From Candidatus Scalindua japonica (GTDB lineage: Bacteria; Planctomycetota; Brocadiia; Brocadiales; Scalinduaceae), in contig NZ_BAOS01000046.1 of assembly GCF_002443295.1 (NCBI RefSeq), forward strand, positions 1 to 46,790: 46,790 nt of DNA, read 5' to 3'. Below are positions 1 to 8,424 of the stretch, piece after piece. Under the pieces are notes generated by a model. The model made no database searches. It saw only the letters and a program-made list of their open reading frames with translations, and was not told where the DNA came from. Position 1 is the stretch's first letter; each line of letters begins with the position of its first letter. The translations under genes were made by a program, and so were the position numbers.

Positions 1-2
1 TT

Positions 3-839
3 GCTACTATATGCACTTTTTTCATTCTTTTGAAAGAAAAACCAGACATTCTTATTGTCCCAAACCCATCTGTAGTTTTGTCTTTCATTTCCGCGGTTTA
101 CAAATATGCTTTTAAATATTCATTAATTATTGACCTCCATACGCATTACATTAATCCTCAGGGGTTAAATGGCTTGCTTTTTCAGTCGTTAAATAGATTC
201 TCACTAAAATGCTGCAATTTGATCATAGTAACTAATAGTTCCTATCAGGAGAAGATAAGAGACAAAACAAACAATGAAATATTCATTTTGCCGGACATGA
301 TCCCCACGTTTGACCGCAAATTCAAGAAAGTACCGCTTAAGGGTAAAGTAAATATATTGTATGTATGTACGTTTTCAGAGGATGAGCCGTGGGAAGAGGT
401 AATTAAAGCGGGAAGTCTACTGTCTGAAGGTATTTGTGTCTATATTACAGGAAAACATAATAGATTTAATAAAGATATATTACCTTCAAATATTGAACTA
501 ACCGGCTTTTTGCCAATTGAAATGTATCAAAATATGTTGAGGTCAGTGGATGCCATCATGGTTTTGACATACGAAGAGGACAATTTATTATGTGGAGGTT
601 ATGAAGCCATTGCCGCAGAAAAACCCTTAATAATATCAAACAAGAAAGTAATAAAAAGGTTTTTTAGTAAAGGTTCTGTTTATACTGAGAATATTGCAAA
701 AGATATAGCTGAGGCTATAATGAAAATGTTTCAACATAAGGATAAGTTAACTGAAGAGATGAAAAGTATTAAATTAATTAGAGATGAGGAATGGAAAATT
801 CAATGGAATAATTTCTTAAATAAAATATATAGAAAGTGA
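3..839 (+). CDS. Glycosyltransferase family 4-like protein, 5'-partial
   Basis: The reading frame is open to the left edge of the window, so the N-terminal acceptor-side domain is missing; the TTG at 30 is not a convincing start. What remains resembles the C-terminal half of a GT-B glycosyltransferase. A linker with NEIFILPDMIP is followed by KGKVNILYVCTFSEDEPWE, which matches the nucleotide-sugar half of GT4 enzymes. GGYEAIAAEKPLIIS then sits where GT4 enzymes carry the E-x7-E donor-binding region. Such enzymes build exopolysaccharide or lipopolysaccharide at the cytoplasmic face. The acyltransferase and secreted lyase downstream fit a polysaccharide locus. Donor and acceptor sugars cannot be told from sequence. 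Confidence 0.75.
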   Translation, partial: ATICTFFILLKEKPDILIVPNPSVVLSFISAVYKYAFKYSLIIDLHTHYINPQGLNGLLFQSLNRFSLKCCNLIIVTNSSYQEKIRDKTNNEIFILPDMIPTFDRKFKKVPLKGKVNILYVCTFSEDEPWEEVIKAGSLLSEGICVYITGKHNRFNKDILPSNIELTGFLPIEMYQNMLRSVDAIMVLTYEEDNLLCGGYEAIAAEKPLIISNKKVIKRFFSKGSVYTENIAKDIAEAIMKMFQHKDKLTEEMKSIKLIRDEEWKIQWNNFLNKIYRK

Positions 840-1082
840 TGCTGGTATAGTTGGCTCGGTACATCTATTTCTCCTTTTTTGACCCGTGTTCAATCTTGCA
901 TGATTAGTGTTACTATTGTATAGTAAATGTTCTTTTATTTAAAAGATCGCGTGAAGAAACTTCTTGAAATTAACTGATTCATTTTGCTTTAAATTATATT
1001 TCAATGCCGGCCACTCAATAATTTAATATATTGTAATTCAGGTTGAATATGTATTCAGTTTACATTCAAATATTTACTATCA

Positions 1083-1667
1083 ATGAGCGAAGAAATACAA
1101 TTAATCAACAAAATCCGTTCTCAGGGGTTGTTTGAACTTATTCATAAAAGTGTAGGATATTTTAAGGGGATACTCACATCACTTATAAGGTTTCAAAAAA
1201 TATCTAAGATAAGAATAATAGGCAGTATTAAAATTGTTAAAAGAAAAGGTTTGATAAGTGTTGGAGATTTTACCACTTTCTGGCCGTGCGTAAAGCTCAA
1301 TTGTCAAAATAGCGCTAATAATAAAATTGCCAGGTTACAAATAGGTCATAGTTGCTCTATTGGTGACAGAACGGAGATACATTGCGGCGAAAACATTGAA
1401 ATAGGTAACTACGTAATTGTAGCATGGGATTGTGTCATTATGGACCGTGATTATCATTCTTTAAATGGCACGCGGGAAATCGTAAAAACTGTTAAAATTA
1501 TGGATAGAGTCTGGATTGGATGCCGTTCAATTATATTGAAAGGTGTTACCATTGGTGAAGGCTCTGTGGTTGCCGCGGGTTCTGTGGTAACTCGTGATGT
1601 GCCTCCATATACCCTTGTCGCAGGTAATCCAGCGAAGGTAATCAAAGAGGTTAAGGAATGGTGCTGA
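1083..1667 (+). CDS. Hexapeptide-repeat acyltransferase (WbbJ/LbetaH type)
   Basis: The 194 residues end in a left-handed beta-helix made of hexapeptide repeats (about residues 60-185). They include [17 protein letters not shown] and the typical C-terminal block [18 protein letters not shown] followed by [10 protein letters not shown]. His125 in MDRDYHS lies where the catalytic histidine of sugar O-acetyltransferases is found. The family transfers an acetyl or other acyl group from acyl-CoA to a sugar hydroxyl, usually as a trimer in the cytoplasm. The gene stands 243 bases after the glycosyltransferase and 54 bases before the secreted lyase, so a role in decorating an exopolysaccharide is likely. 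The exact acceptor is unknown. Confidence 0.85.
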   Translation: MSEEIQLINKIRSQGLFELIHKSVGYFKGILTSLIRFQKISKIRIIGSIKIVKRKGLISVGDFTTFWPCVKLNCQNSANNKIARLQIGHSCSIGDRTEIHCGENIEIGNYVIVAWDCVIMDRDYHSLNGTREIVKTVKIMDRVWIGCRSIILKGVTIGEGSVVAAGSVVTRDVPPYTLVAGNPAKVIKEVKEWC

Positions 1668-1721
1668 ATTGATAACATACTTTTTTATTTTGAATAATTT
1701 AGAAAGGTTGGAATATTACTA

Positions 1722-4700
1722 ATGGCTATATATCCGAAAATCATGAAAAGATCAGGGATCAGAATACTTTTAATCATCTTGGGCATTTTTATTTTTGCGG
1801 GTTATGTACAGGCGAATGAAAATATGATAAATATTGGTGGTCTGGAATTTCCGGCTGATTGCTCCCTTGTGAAAAATGAAAGGCCGCGTCTGCTGTTTCG
1901 TGGCAGAGACCTGCCTGCGTATAAGTCCAGAATCCAGGGTGTGATGAAAACGGATTATGAGCGTTTTAAGGCATACTGGGACAAAAAAATCTCTAAGAAG
2001 GACTATAAATTGTTTTCGCCGGAGCAAATGGATGGCATCTGTCTGGGGGTACTATACCAACTCAGCGGTGAACGTCGTTATGCCGATGTTATTAAGAATT
2101 CACCATTCTTTGAAAAAGGGAGTATATTCTGGTCATACCCCTTTACCCTGGATTTGATCATGGACACTCTCACCAGGGAGGAGATTACTAATCAGATAGA
2201 CCGTTTCCTTGCGCTTGGTAGGCAAAATAAGTTCCGGTGGTCAACTGGTAGTGATTGCCTGTGGCCTGCTTTAGTTCTTTACGGCTCTGATCCAGATCGT
2301 GATGAAGAAATTGCAAAGTGGATTGCTCGTGGCGTGAAGGAAACCAGAAAAGTAATTCAGTCTTCAAATTACAGTGCGGACAATCGAGGTGGAGATTTTA
2401 ACAGTTTTTCCTATATCGGCAACCACTCCCTGGTCCGACTTGGAGCGCATATTACTGCCATGAGCAATGCTCTTGACGAAGATACATGGCAGACAAGTAC
2501 ATGGATGCGTCACCTGGCCTCATACTATATCTACCATTTTATGCCATGGAGAAATAGCGTCATCCATTTTGACAACACCACCGGTCTTGTGTTTGGTCCT
2601 GTCGGAAGCTCTTTTGGCGGAGAGTATCTGCTGCACGCTGCTCCGGCACGTTACCGGGACGGGCTCTATCAATGGTGGATTAATCAATTCCTTGTCGCGG
2701 AAAACCCGAAAGCCAGAGGCTGGCGCAGAGAGTCCAGAGAGAATCAAGTCATGGCCGGCTTCTGGGGAAGGCTTCTTTTTTACGATCCTGAAATTCCCAA
2801 ACGGAAGCCGAAGGACATTCCTCCCAGTCGTTTCTTTGCCACTCGTGGTATTGCTTCAATGCGTGAGAATTGGTCCAAAGATGCGACTTTTGTGCATTTC
2901 CGCGCGGGAGCGCTTGGGGGACTGGGAGACAATCGTCACAATGCGGATAATAACACCTTTACCATTTATAAAAAAGGCATCCTGGCATTGGATACTGGCG
3001 GGGCCCATTTGCTGGACATGAAAAGACTTAAATTCAACCCGTCTGCGATAACCGATTATTCTTCCAGGACGCTGGCCCATAATGGCATTCTTATCAAACA
3101 CGAAAAGGAGGAGCCAGTAGCAATTGGAGGAGGATCTCTGCTACGACACTGGCCTGCCCAATGGTCTGAGAAGCGTGGTGTAAATATTACAGAAAGAAAT
3201 GTTGCTAAGATTATAGCGTATGAAACATCCCCGGAATTTGACCACGTGTGCGGAGATGCTACTAATAATTATGACCCCAATGATGTGGACCTTTTCACCA
3301 GAGAAATGGTCTATGCCCGTCCCAATCTCATATTCCTGTATGACCGCGTTGACACTGCGCGTGATCTGTGTCACTCTACATTTCTTCTGCACACTGCTGA
3401 TAAACCCGTGATAGATGGAAGTGAAACACCGGATCAGCGTATTCATCCCGAGGGACATTATCTCTGGGATGGAAATGTGGTTACCGTCACAGATGAAGAG
3501 ATGGGTGGCAGGATGTTCTTAAAGATGTTGCTGCCCGAGACACGGGAAATACGACTGCTCGGTGGCGAGTATCACGAGTTTGAGACACCGGATGGAAAGA
3601 ACCATGGACCTACAGCAGAAACTTACAAGATACCCCTGGACAGTGGGGCCATCAGGCAATCCCGGTTACTGGGAGAAGGTCTGCGTGGTTGGAGAATCGA
3701 GGTGGAAGAGAAAAACGGTGACCGTTCACAACGTTTTTTAAACGTCTTCCAGACTTGTGACGAAGGTGTTTCCAGAATGGTCCCCTGTGAACTTGTGAGT
3801 CGTGATGATATGGAAGGGGCAAAGGTGCAAATTGACGGTCGTACTGTCGAAGTGCTTTTCAACAGCAAAATGCCGTCAGGAGGAGAGATTTCCATCCGTC
3901 AGGATGGGAGAGACATCATCCAGCGAGCTCTTGCAGATAAGATCGAGGACCATTATGAACGCTGGAAGAGTCATCCCGGGTATGAGAAGTGGATGAATGA
4001 TCCTTTTCTTCAATCAGTGGTGTTGGGAGATAACCCGAAACAGAGCCAATCATCAATATCTCTTTTACAGACAGCGACAAATACCGCAACCAAAGCAGAA
4101 AATACAGGTACAATTCATGACGGACAAAATATAGTCAGAGACATACTTTTTAAAGAAGATTTTGAAGATAAGAACTTTACTTCGCGAGGATGGTATGATA
4201 ATACAAACTTGAGTTTAACAGTATCAGAACATGTTCCGGGAAGTAAAAGTTCTGTTGTATTCCACTTCAAAAAAAATGATAAGACGCCACAATCCGGTGG
4301 GGCAATAAGAAAGAAATTTACAGAAACTGACGAAGTTTATGTCAGCTATTTTGTCAAATACAGTTCAAACTGGGAAGGATCTAATAAGACATATCACCCA
4401 CATGAGCTTTATCTATTGACAAACATTGATGATGACTGGATTGGGCCCTCTCGTACTCATTTAACAGCCTATATAGAGCAAAATGAAGGAGAGCCTCTTC
4501 TTGCTATACAGGACGCGCTGAATATTAACCAATCAAAGATAGGCGTTGATCTTACACACGTTACCGAAAACAGGGCTGTAGCAGGCTGTAATGGAGAGGG
4601 GAGCTGTTATAAGGTGGGGAGTGGCCACAACAATGTAAAACATTGGAAGGCAGGCAGTATTTATTTTAAGGATAAGCCTGGTAAAAATTACAAGAGTGAT

Positions 4701-5384
4701 TGGCATTTTATAGAAGCTTATTTTAAATTGAATACTATATCTGGTGGAGAAGGTGTGGCAGATGGTCAGATAAAATATTGGTATGATGGCAATTTGATCA
4801 TTGACCACAATGATGTCATAATGAGGACTGCGATGCATCCCGATATGAAATTCAATAAGATTCTTATCGGGCCATACATAGGTGATGGTTCTCCTGTCGA
4901 TCAGACCTTCTGGATTGATAATTTAACGGTTGCAGCCTCATCTACGGGTGACACCGCCCCTCGGAATAAAATCAGTTCGGAATTACAAACTAACATGACT
5001 GAAGATGAAAGTTTGCAGGAACAGCTTGACAATCTATACCAGATTCCGGGTGTAGAATGGTTACATCAAGGTGTGGATTTGACAAAAGATACTAAAGGAC
5101 CTTTTACTGTCAAGATTCGGGTGGAAGGGCTTGAAGAGGAGAAGCATTCTACCGTCTTTCCGAGAATTAGATATTATGTTGGTACCGGTAAAAGTCATGG
5201 ATACTATGATATGAAATATGAAGGAGAAAATGTTTGGAGTTTTGATATTCCGGATCCGAACTGGCACAAGTACCGCGCTAATAGTATCCATTATCATGTT
5301 AAACTCTTTGATGAAGCAGGTGAGGTTGTTTCAGAGAGCCGTTGGGAAATAGAATTGATTGATTCATTTATCCAATCATATTAG
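1722..5384 (+). CDS. Secreted heparinase II/III-like lyase fused to lectin-like domain
   Basis: This protein has 1220 residues. The N-terminus is a Sec signal peptide (hydrophobic ILLIILGIFIFAGYVQA, ending near residue 31); a start at Met8 (base 1743) is also possible. Residues about 45-350 look like the alpha/alpha-toroid of heparinase II/III-type polysaccharide lyases. Residues about 370-740 form the beta-sheet part, with the family-typical RHNADNNTFTIYKKG around His406 followed by LALDTGG. From about 807 a second module starts (FKEDFEDKNF) and ends near FWIDNLTVAAS (about 1065), resembling a concanavalin-A-type jelly roll. A final Ig-like segment spans about 1105-1215. Lyases of this kind cleave uronic-acid polysaccharides by beta-elimination. 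Placement in an exopolysaccharide locus suggests trimming or turnover of the cell's own polymer. Base composition looks less AT-rich than the sugar cassette at 7005-11539. Substrate is not predictable. Confidence 0.8.
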   Translation: MAIYPKIMKRSGIRILLIILGIFIFAGYVQANENMINIGGLEFPADCSLVKNERPRLLFRGRDLPAYKSRIQGVMKTDYERFKAYWDKKISKKDYKLFSPEQMDGICLGVLYQLSGERRYADVIKNSPFFEKGSIFWSYPFTLDLIMDTLTREEITNQIDRFLALGRQNKFRWSTGSDCLWPALVLYGSDPDRDEEIAKWIARGVKETRKVIQSSNYSADNRGGDFNSFSYIGNHSLVRLGAHITAMSNALDEDTWQTSTWMRHLASYYIYHFMPWRNSVIHFDNTTGLVFGPVGSSFGGEYLLHAAPARYRDGLYQWWINQFLVAENPKARGWRRESRENQVMAGFWGRLLFYDPEIPKRKPKDIPPSRFFATRGIASMRENWSKDATFVHFRAGALGGLGDNRHNADNNTFTIYKKGILALDTGGAHLLDMKRLKFNPSAITDYSSRTLAHNGILIKHEKEEPVAIGGGSLLRHWPAQWSEKRGVNITERNVAKIIAYETSPEFDHVCGDATNNYDPNDVDLFTREMVYARPNLIFLYDRVDTARDLCHSTFLLHTADKPVIDGSETPDQRIHPEGHYLWDGNVVTVTDEEMGGRMFLKMLLPETREIRLLGGEYHEFETPDGKNHGPTAETYKIPLDSGAIRQSRLLGEGLRGWRIEVEEKNGDRSQRFLNVFQTCDEGVSRMVPCELVSRDDMEGAKVQIDGRTVEVLFNSKMPSGGEISIRQDGRDIIQRALADKIEDHYERWKSHPGYEKWMNDPFLQSVVLGDNPKQSQSSISLLQTATNTATKAENTGTIHDGQNIVRDILFKEDFEDKNFTSRGWYDNTNLSLTVSEHVPGSKSSVVFHFKKNDKTPQSGGAIRKKFTETDEVYVSYFVKYSSNWEGSNKTYHPHELYLLTNIDDDWIGPSRTHLTAYIEQNEGEPLLAIQDALNINQSKIGVDLTHVTENRAVAGCNGEGSCYKVGSGHNNVKHWKAGSIYFKDKPGKNYKSDWHFIEAYFKLNTISGGEGVADGQIKYWYDGNLIIDHNDVIMRTAMHPDMKFNKILIGPYIGDGSPVDQTFWIDNLTVAASSTGDTAPRNKISSELQTNMTEDESLQEQLDNLYQIPGVEWLHQGVDLTKDTKGPFTVKIRVEGLEEEKHSTVFPRIRYYVGTGKSHGYYDMKYEGENVWSFDIPDPNWHKYRANSIHYHVKLFDEAGEVVSESRWEIELIDSFIQSY

Positions 5385-5445
5385 CAACTATATACAATTA
5401 ATTATTGGCCCCACATACACCAGGCGCAGGGGAGGAGGAGGGGGT

Positions 5446-5985
5446 TCATTCCAAATGAATATTATCAAGGAAAATTGTATGTTTTTTTCTGGGTTGTACC
5501 AGGAAGATGATTACCTGTTGGACGGTTGCAAGGACTATTCTTCTATTTGTTCCTGATGTGTGTAAACGGTTTAATGGAAGAGAAATATGGTTCATGCCAT
5601 ATTTAAGAGTACTTTCGTGGTTGTATCTATTGTGAAATGAAGGAGCGTTCTGGTCATCTATACGAATGGTAAAGAGTAGCGGTGTTTCTTCCTGGTGGTA
5701 CATGTCAAAATTAAGAGTGCTGTAGCTTGACCAATCCGGATTGAACTTATTCAGCTCTACTCCGGGATAGGAAGAGGGATACAACTCCATCTTAAGGCAT
5801 CTTTGACCTGACGTTGCGTGCCTGTCTGTAAGGGTGAAGAGCGATTTACATTGCCATGAGAGTGTATCGAGTGTGTCTTCTGTCTCAAAATCGTACCTAA
5901 ATGGTTGCCTTGGTGAACAACTCATTAAAAGCATAGGTGGGAGTAGTAATAAAAATAACAAACGTATTAATTTGGTATTCAACAT
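5446..5985 (-). CDS. Small lipoprotein with beta-sandwich (CBM-like) domain
   Basis: The 179 residues start with a lipoprotein signal: hydrophobic LLFLLLLPPMLLMSC with the lipobox cysteine at 23. The rest (FRYDFETEDTLDTLSW ... LFTIRIDDQNAP ... HTIFLDNIHLE) has the look of a jelly-roll carbohydrate-binding or galactose-binding-like fold. In such folds a opening DFE and a closing FLDNI frame alternating strands. The start codon lies 6 bases after the stop of the metallophosphoesterase, so the two are almost certainly cotranscribed. No catalytic motif is visible. The function is unknown; binding a glycan at the membrane surface is the best guess. Confidence 0.65.
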   Translation of the reverse strand: MLNTKLIRLLFLLLLPPMLLMSCSPRQPFRYDFETEDTLDTLSWQCKSLFTLTDRHATSGQRCLKMELYPSSYPGVELNKFNPDWSSYSTLNFDMYHQEETPLLFTIRIDDQNAPSFHNRYNHESTLKYGMNHISLPLNRLHTSGTNRRIVLATVQQVIIFLVQPRKKHTIFLDNIHLE

Positions 5986-5991
5986 TAAATA

Positions 5992-6828
5992 TTACTCAAT
6001 AAATTCAAATAATACGACTTCTGGAGGCATGCCAAACCGAAAACGTAGATCTGATGTGCCAATGCCGCTTGTGACATATAATGATTTATTTTCGTTTCGA
6101 TATAAACCGTAAATGTGTGCAACGTCAGGCTTCCTTTTAATAATCTTCCAGATAAATTCAGGGAGAAACACCTGACCTCCATGGGTATCGCCGGAAAGGA
6201 CCAGGACATCCTCTGTTGCGTTTATACTATTGTACACAGAAGAGACGTGAGAGAGTACTATAGTCGGTTTGCCATTATGCATCTTATGCAGAGTTTTTAA
6301 GTCAGGCGCATAGTCCGAATTTCCTAAGCCGATAATAGAAAATTGTGTACCTCCAGCTTCGAGATCCATGCGAGCATTTCTTAAAAATTTGACTTGATGT
6401 TGTATCGGTGGGAGTGTGCTTCCTTCTGAATGACAAAACAGGCAAGACCATCTAGAGAAAGAATAATCCGCATCTCCCATTACAGCGTATACACCAAGTG
6501 GAGCGCTTAATTTTGACAGGAAGCTTATAGCGTTGTCGTAAGCCTGTTTCCCCGCATTCCATTTAACATAATCTCCCGTTAATAAAATCAAGTCGGGTTT
6601 GAGTGTGTTTAAGATTGTAAGTGTGTGTTTTATAGATAAAGACCTGTTTTCTCCGATATGTAGATCGCTAAGCTGTACTATTTTTAATTTCTTAAATGTA
6701 GATGCCAGGGCTTTATTTCTGATCTTAACTGTCTTTAAGTTAACTTTCTGTGGTTCGATGTAGAAACTGTACAATACAACCACTATCAGGCTTGTAATTG
6801 TGATTCCAATAAAAAATTTTCTCATCAT
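5992..6828 (-). CDS. Membrane-anchored metallophosphoesterase with CXXCH insert
   Basis: The 278 residues begin with one membrane segment (FFIGITITSLIVVVLYSFYI), which should place the domain outside the cytoplasm. The calcineurin-like fold is recognisable from DLH (Asp55, His57), TGD (Asp86), SHVS (His194) and GDTHGGQ (213-219). It resembles the YkuE-type phosphoesterases that act on phospholipid-linked substrates. Two motifs deviate. The canonical GNH(D/E) reads GDAD (118-121), losing the Asn metal ligand and the catalytic His, and the canonical GHTHGGQ reads GDTHGGQ (Asp214). Directly after GDAD a segment contains CLFCH (129-133), a perfect c-type haem attachment motif. The gene leads a two-gene unit with the lipoprotein. 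Whether it is still a hydrolase is uncertain. Confidence 0.8.
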   Translation of the reverse strand: MMRKFFIGITITSLIVVVLYSFYIEPQKVNLKTVKIRNKALASTFKKLKIVQLSDLHIGENRSLSIKHTLTILNTLKPDLILLTGDYVKWNAGKQAYDNAISFLSKLSAPLGVYAVMGDADYSFSRWSCLFCHSEGSTLPPIQHQVKFLRNARMDLEAGGTQFSIIGLGNSDYAPDLKTLHKMHNGKPTIVLSHVSSVYNSINATEDVLVLSGDTHGGQVFLPEFIWKIIKRKPDVAHIYGLYRNENKSLYVTSGIGTSDLRFRFGMPPEVVLFEFIE

Positions 6829-7004
6829 TTTTAAACAACTTTTTTTGTTTTCATTTTCAAATATTCTTGATTTTTTTTACTAACTTACTATACTCACATA
6901 AATTACTTAAAGTAGTTTCCTGTCAACAAATGTTCAAACGCTATCTTTACTATTCTAAAGTCTTCGTCTCGAATATTTATATCTGAGATTATCGGAAATA
7001 ATAA

Positions 7005-7565
7005 ATGTCATTTCAATTCAAAAAACTTGCCATACCGGAAGTGATCTTAATCGAACCTGAAGTGTTTAAAGACGATCGCGGTTTTTTTATGGAAACATAT
7101 AAGCTTTCTGATTTTAAAAAAACAGGCATTGATGTTGATTTTGTTCAAATATGCCATTCTCGTTCGAGTAAGAATATTTTGCGTGGATTACATTACCAAT
7201 TAAATCCAAATGCTCAAGGAAAACTTGTTCGTTGTATTAAAGGTGATGTTTTTGATGTGGCCGTTGATATTCGTGAAGGCTCTCCTACTTTTGGCAAGTG
7301 GGTTGCTGAAATACTTTCTGAGGATAATAATAAAATGTTGTATATTCCTGAGGGGTTTGCTCATGGGTTTGTAGTGTTAAGTGATTGGGCAGATATGTTG
7401 TATAATATGACGAATGAATATGCCCCGGAATCAGCACGTGGAATCGCATGGGATGATGCTGGTTTGGCTATTTCATGGCCTGTCAGTAACCCTGTATTGT
7501 CTGAAAGTGACCAGAATAGTCCGGCACTTGAAAAAATAGATAACACATTTAAATATGAGAAATAA
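7005..7565 (+). CDS. rfbC: dTDP-4-dehydrorhamnose 3,5-epimerase (RmlC-type), copy 1
   Basis: The length (186 residues) and the cupin fold match RmlC: VFKDDRGFFMETY, LRGLHYQLNP with the catalytic His, GDVFDVAVDIREGSPTFG and IPEGFAHGFVVLSD. The enzyme epimerises C3 and C5 of dTDP-4-dehydro-6-deoxyglucose in the cytoplasm. It opens a five-gene run and overlaps the following RmlD-like gene by 11 bases, so the two are translationally linked. In this cassette the product may feed a C-methylated sugar rather than ordinary rhamnose, and some relatives epimerise only one carbon. A second, different RmlC gene lies at 31819-32379. Confidence 0.9.
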   Translation: MSFQFKKLAIPEVILIEPEVFKDDRGFFMETYKLSDFKKTGIDVDFVQICHSRSSKNILRGLHYQLNPNAQGKLVRCIKGDVFDVAVDIREGSPTFGKWVAEILSEDNNKMLYIPEGFAHGFVVLSDWADMLYNMTNEYAPESARGIAWDDAGLAISWPVSNPVLSESDQNSPALEKIDNTFKYEK

Positions 7566-8424
7566 ATTTTTAATAACCGGCGCAAATGGGCAATTAGCAA
7601 AAGCATTTATTTCTCAATTAACAGATGCAAAGAAGGAAGTCAGTTCATTTACTAAAGAACAGTTAGATATTTCAAATTATAACGCAGTCATCAAAATCGC
7701 GAAGGATATAAAGCCGGATTATATTATTAATTGTGCCGCATTTAATTATGTAGATGCAACCGGGGAAGAATATGATACAGCCTTTGAAATCAATACTAAT
7801 GGAGTAAAAAATTTAGCGTTAAGTAGTAAAGAAATAGACGCTTTTTTAGTCCATTTTAGTACTGATTTTGTTTTTGATGGGAAGAAAGACGGTTTGTATA
7901 CAGAAGAAGACCTGCCTCATCCGGTTAATCCTTATGGACAGAGTAAATTAGAAGGGGAGAGAATTCTCAAGGAGGTCGGTGCTGATTATTTATTACTCAG
8001 GACTAGTTGGGTGTTTGGGGATGGGAGACAAAATTTCTTATATAAGCTTTCTCAGTGGGCGGCTAAAGCAGATGTATTAAAAGTCACTGCAAATCATGTT
8101 TCGGTGCCTTCTTACTCAGAAGACATTGCCAGAGTCACTTTATTAGCTTTAGAAGCGAAACTTAAATGGCTTTATCATTTGTGCAATAGCGGTTATGCTT
8201 CGCGTTACGAATTAGCACGACAATATTATGAGTCTATGGGAATTGAAAAGGTTATTATACCTGTCCCTGATACTTATTTTAAAGAAAAGGTACAACGCCC
8301 TTATTTCACGGCTATGTCAAATGCAAAGATTTCTCATGATTTAAACATCACCATTCCCGATTGGAGAGATGGGGTCAATCGCTTCTGCGAGCAAATGAAG
8401 GAAGGTAAATATGCGAGATTTTAA
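7555..8424 (+). CDS. rfbD: dTDP-4-dehydrorhamnose reductase-like (RmlD family)
   Basis: This is a short-chain dehydrogenase of the extended RmlD type, with 289 residues. The N-terminal NAD(P)-binding motif is TGANGQLAKAF, the Ser/Thr catalytic motif is FSTDFVFDGKKDG, and the Tyr-x3-Lys pair is YGQSKLEGE. RmlD reduces the 4-keto group of the epimerised dTDP sugar with NAD(P)H. The ATG at 7555 lies inside the end of rfbC, and the end overlaps the C-methyltransferase start by 14 bases. Because a C-methyltransferase follows, the physiological substrate could be a methylated 4-keto sugar; that is inference from context. Confidence 0.88.
   Translation: MRNKFLITGANGQLAKAFISQLTDAKKEVSSFTKEQLDISNYNAVIKIAKDIKPDYIINCAAFNYVDATGEEYDTAFEINTNGVKNLALSSKEIDAFLVHFSTDFVFDGKKDGLYTEEDLPHPVNPYGQSKLEGERILKEVGADYLLLRTSWVFGDGRQNFLYKLSQWAAKADVLKVTANHVSVPSYSEDIARVTLLALEAKLKWLYHLCNSGYASRYELARQYYESMGIEKVIIPVPDTYFKEKVQRPYFTAMSNAKISHDLNITIPDWRDGVNRFCEQMKEGKYARF

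Noticed and set aside
2467-3021. Frame of 184 codons within the lyase gene
   Set aside because: It overlaps the lyase reading frame completely on the same strand, has no start signal or protein-like pattern, and is a composition shadow.
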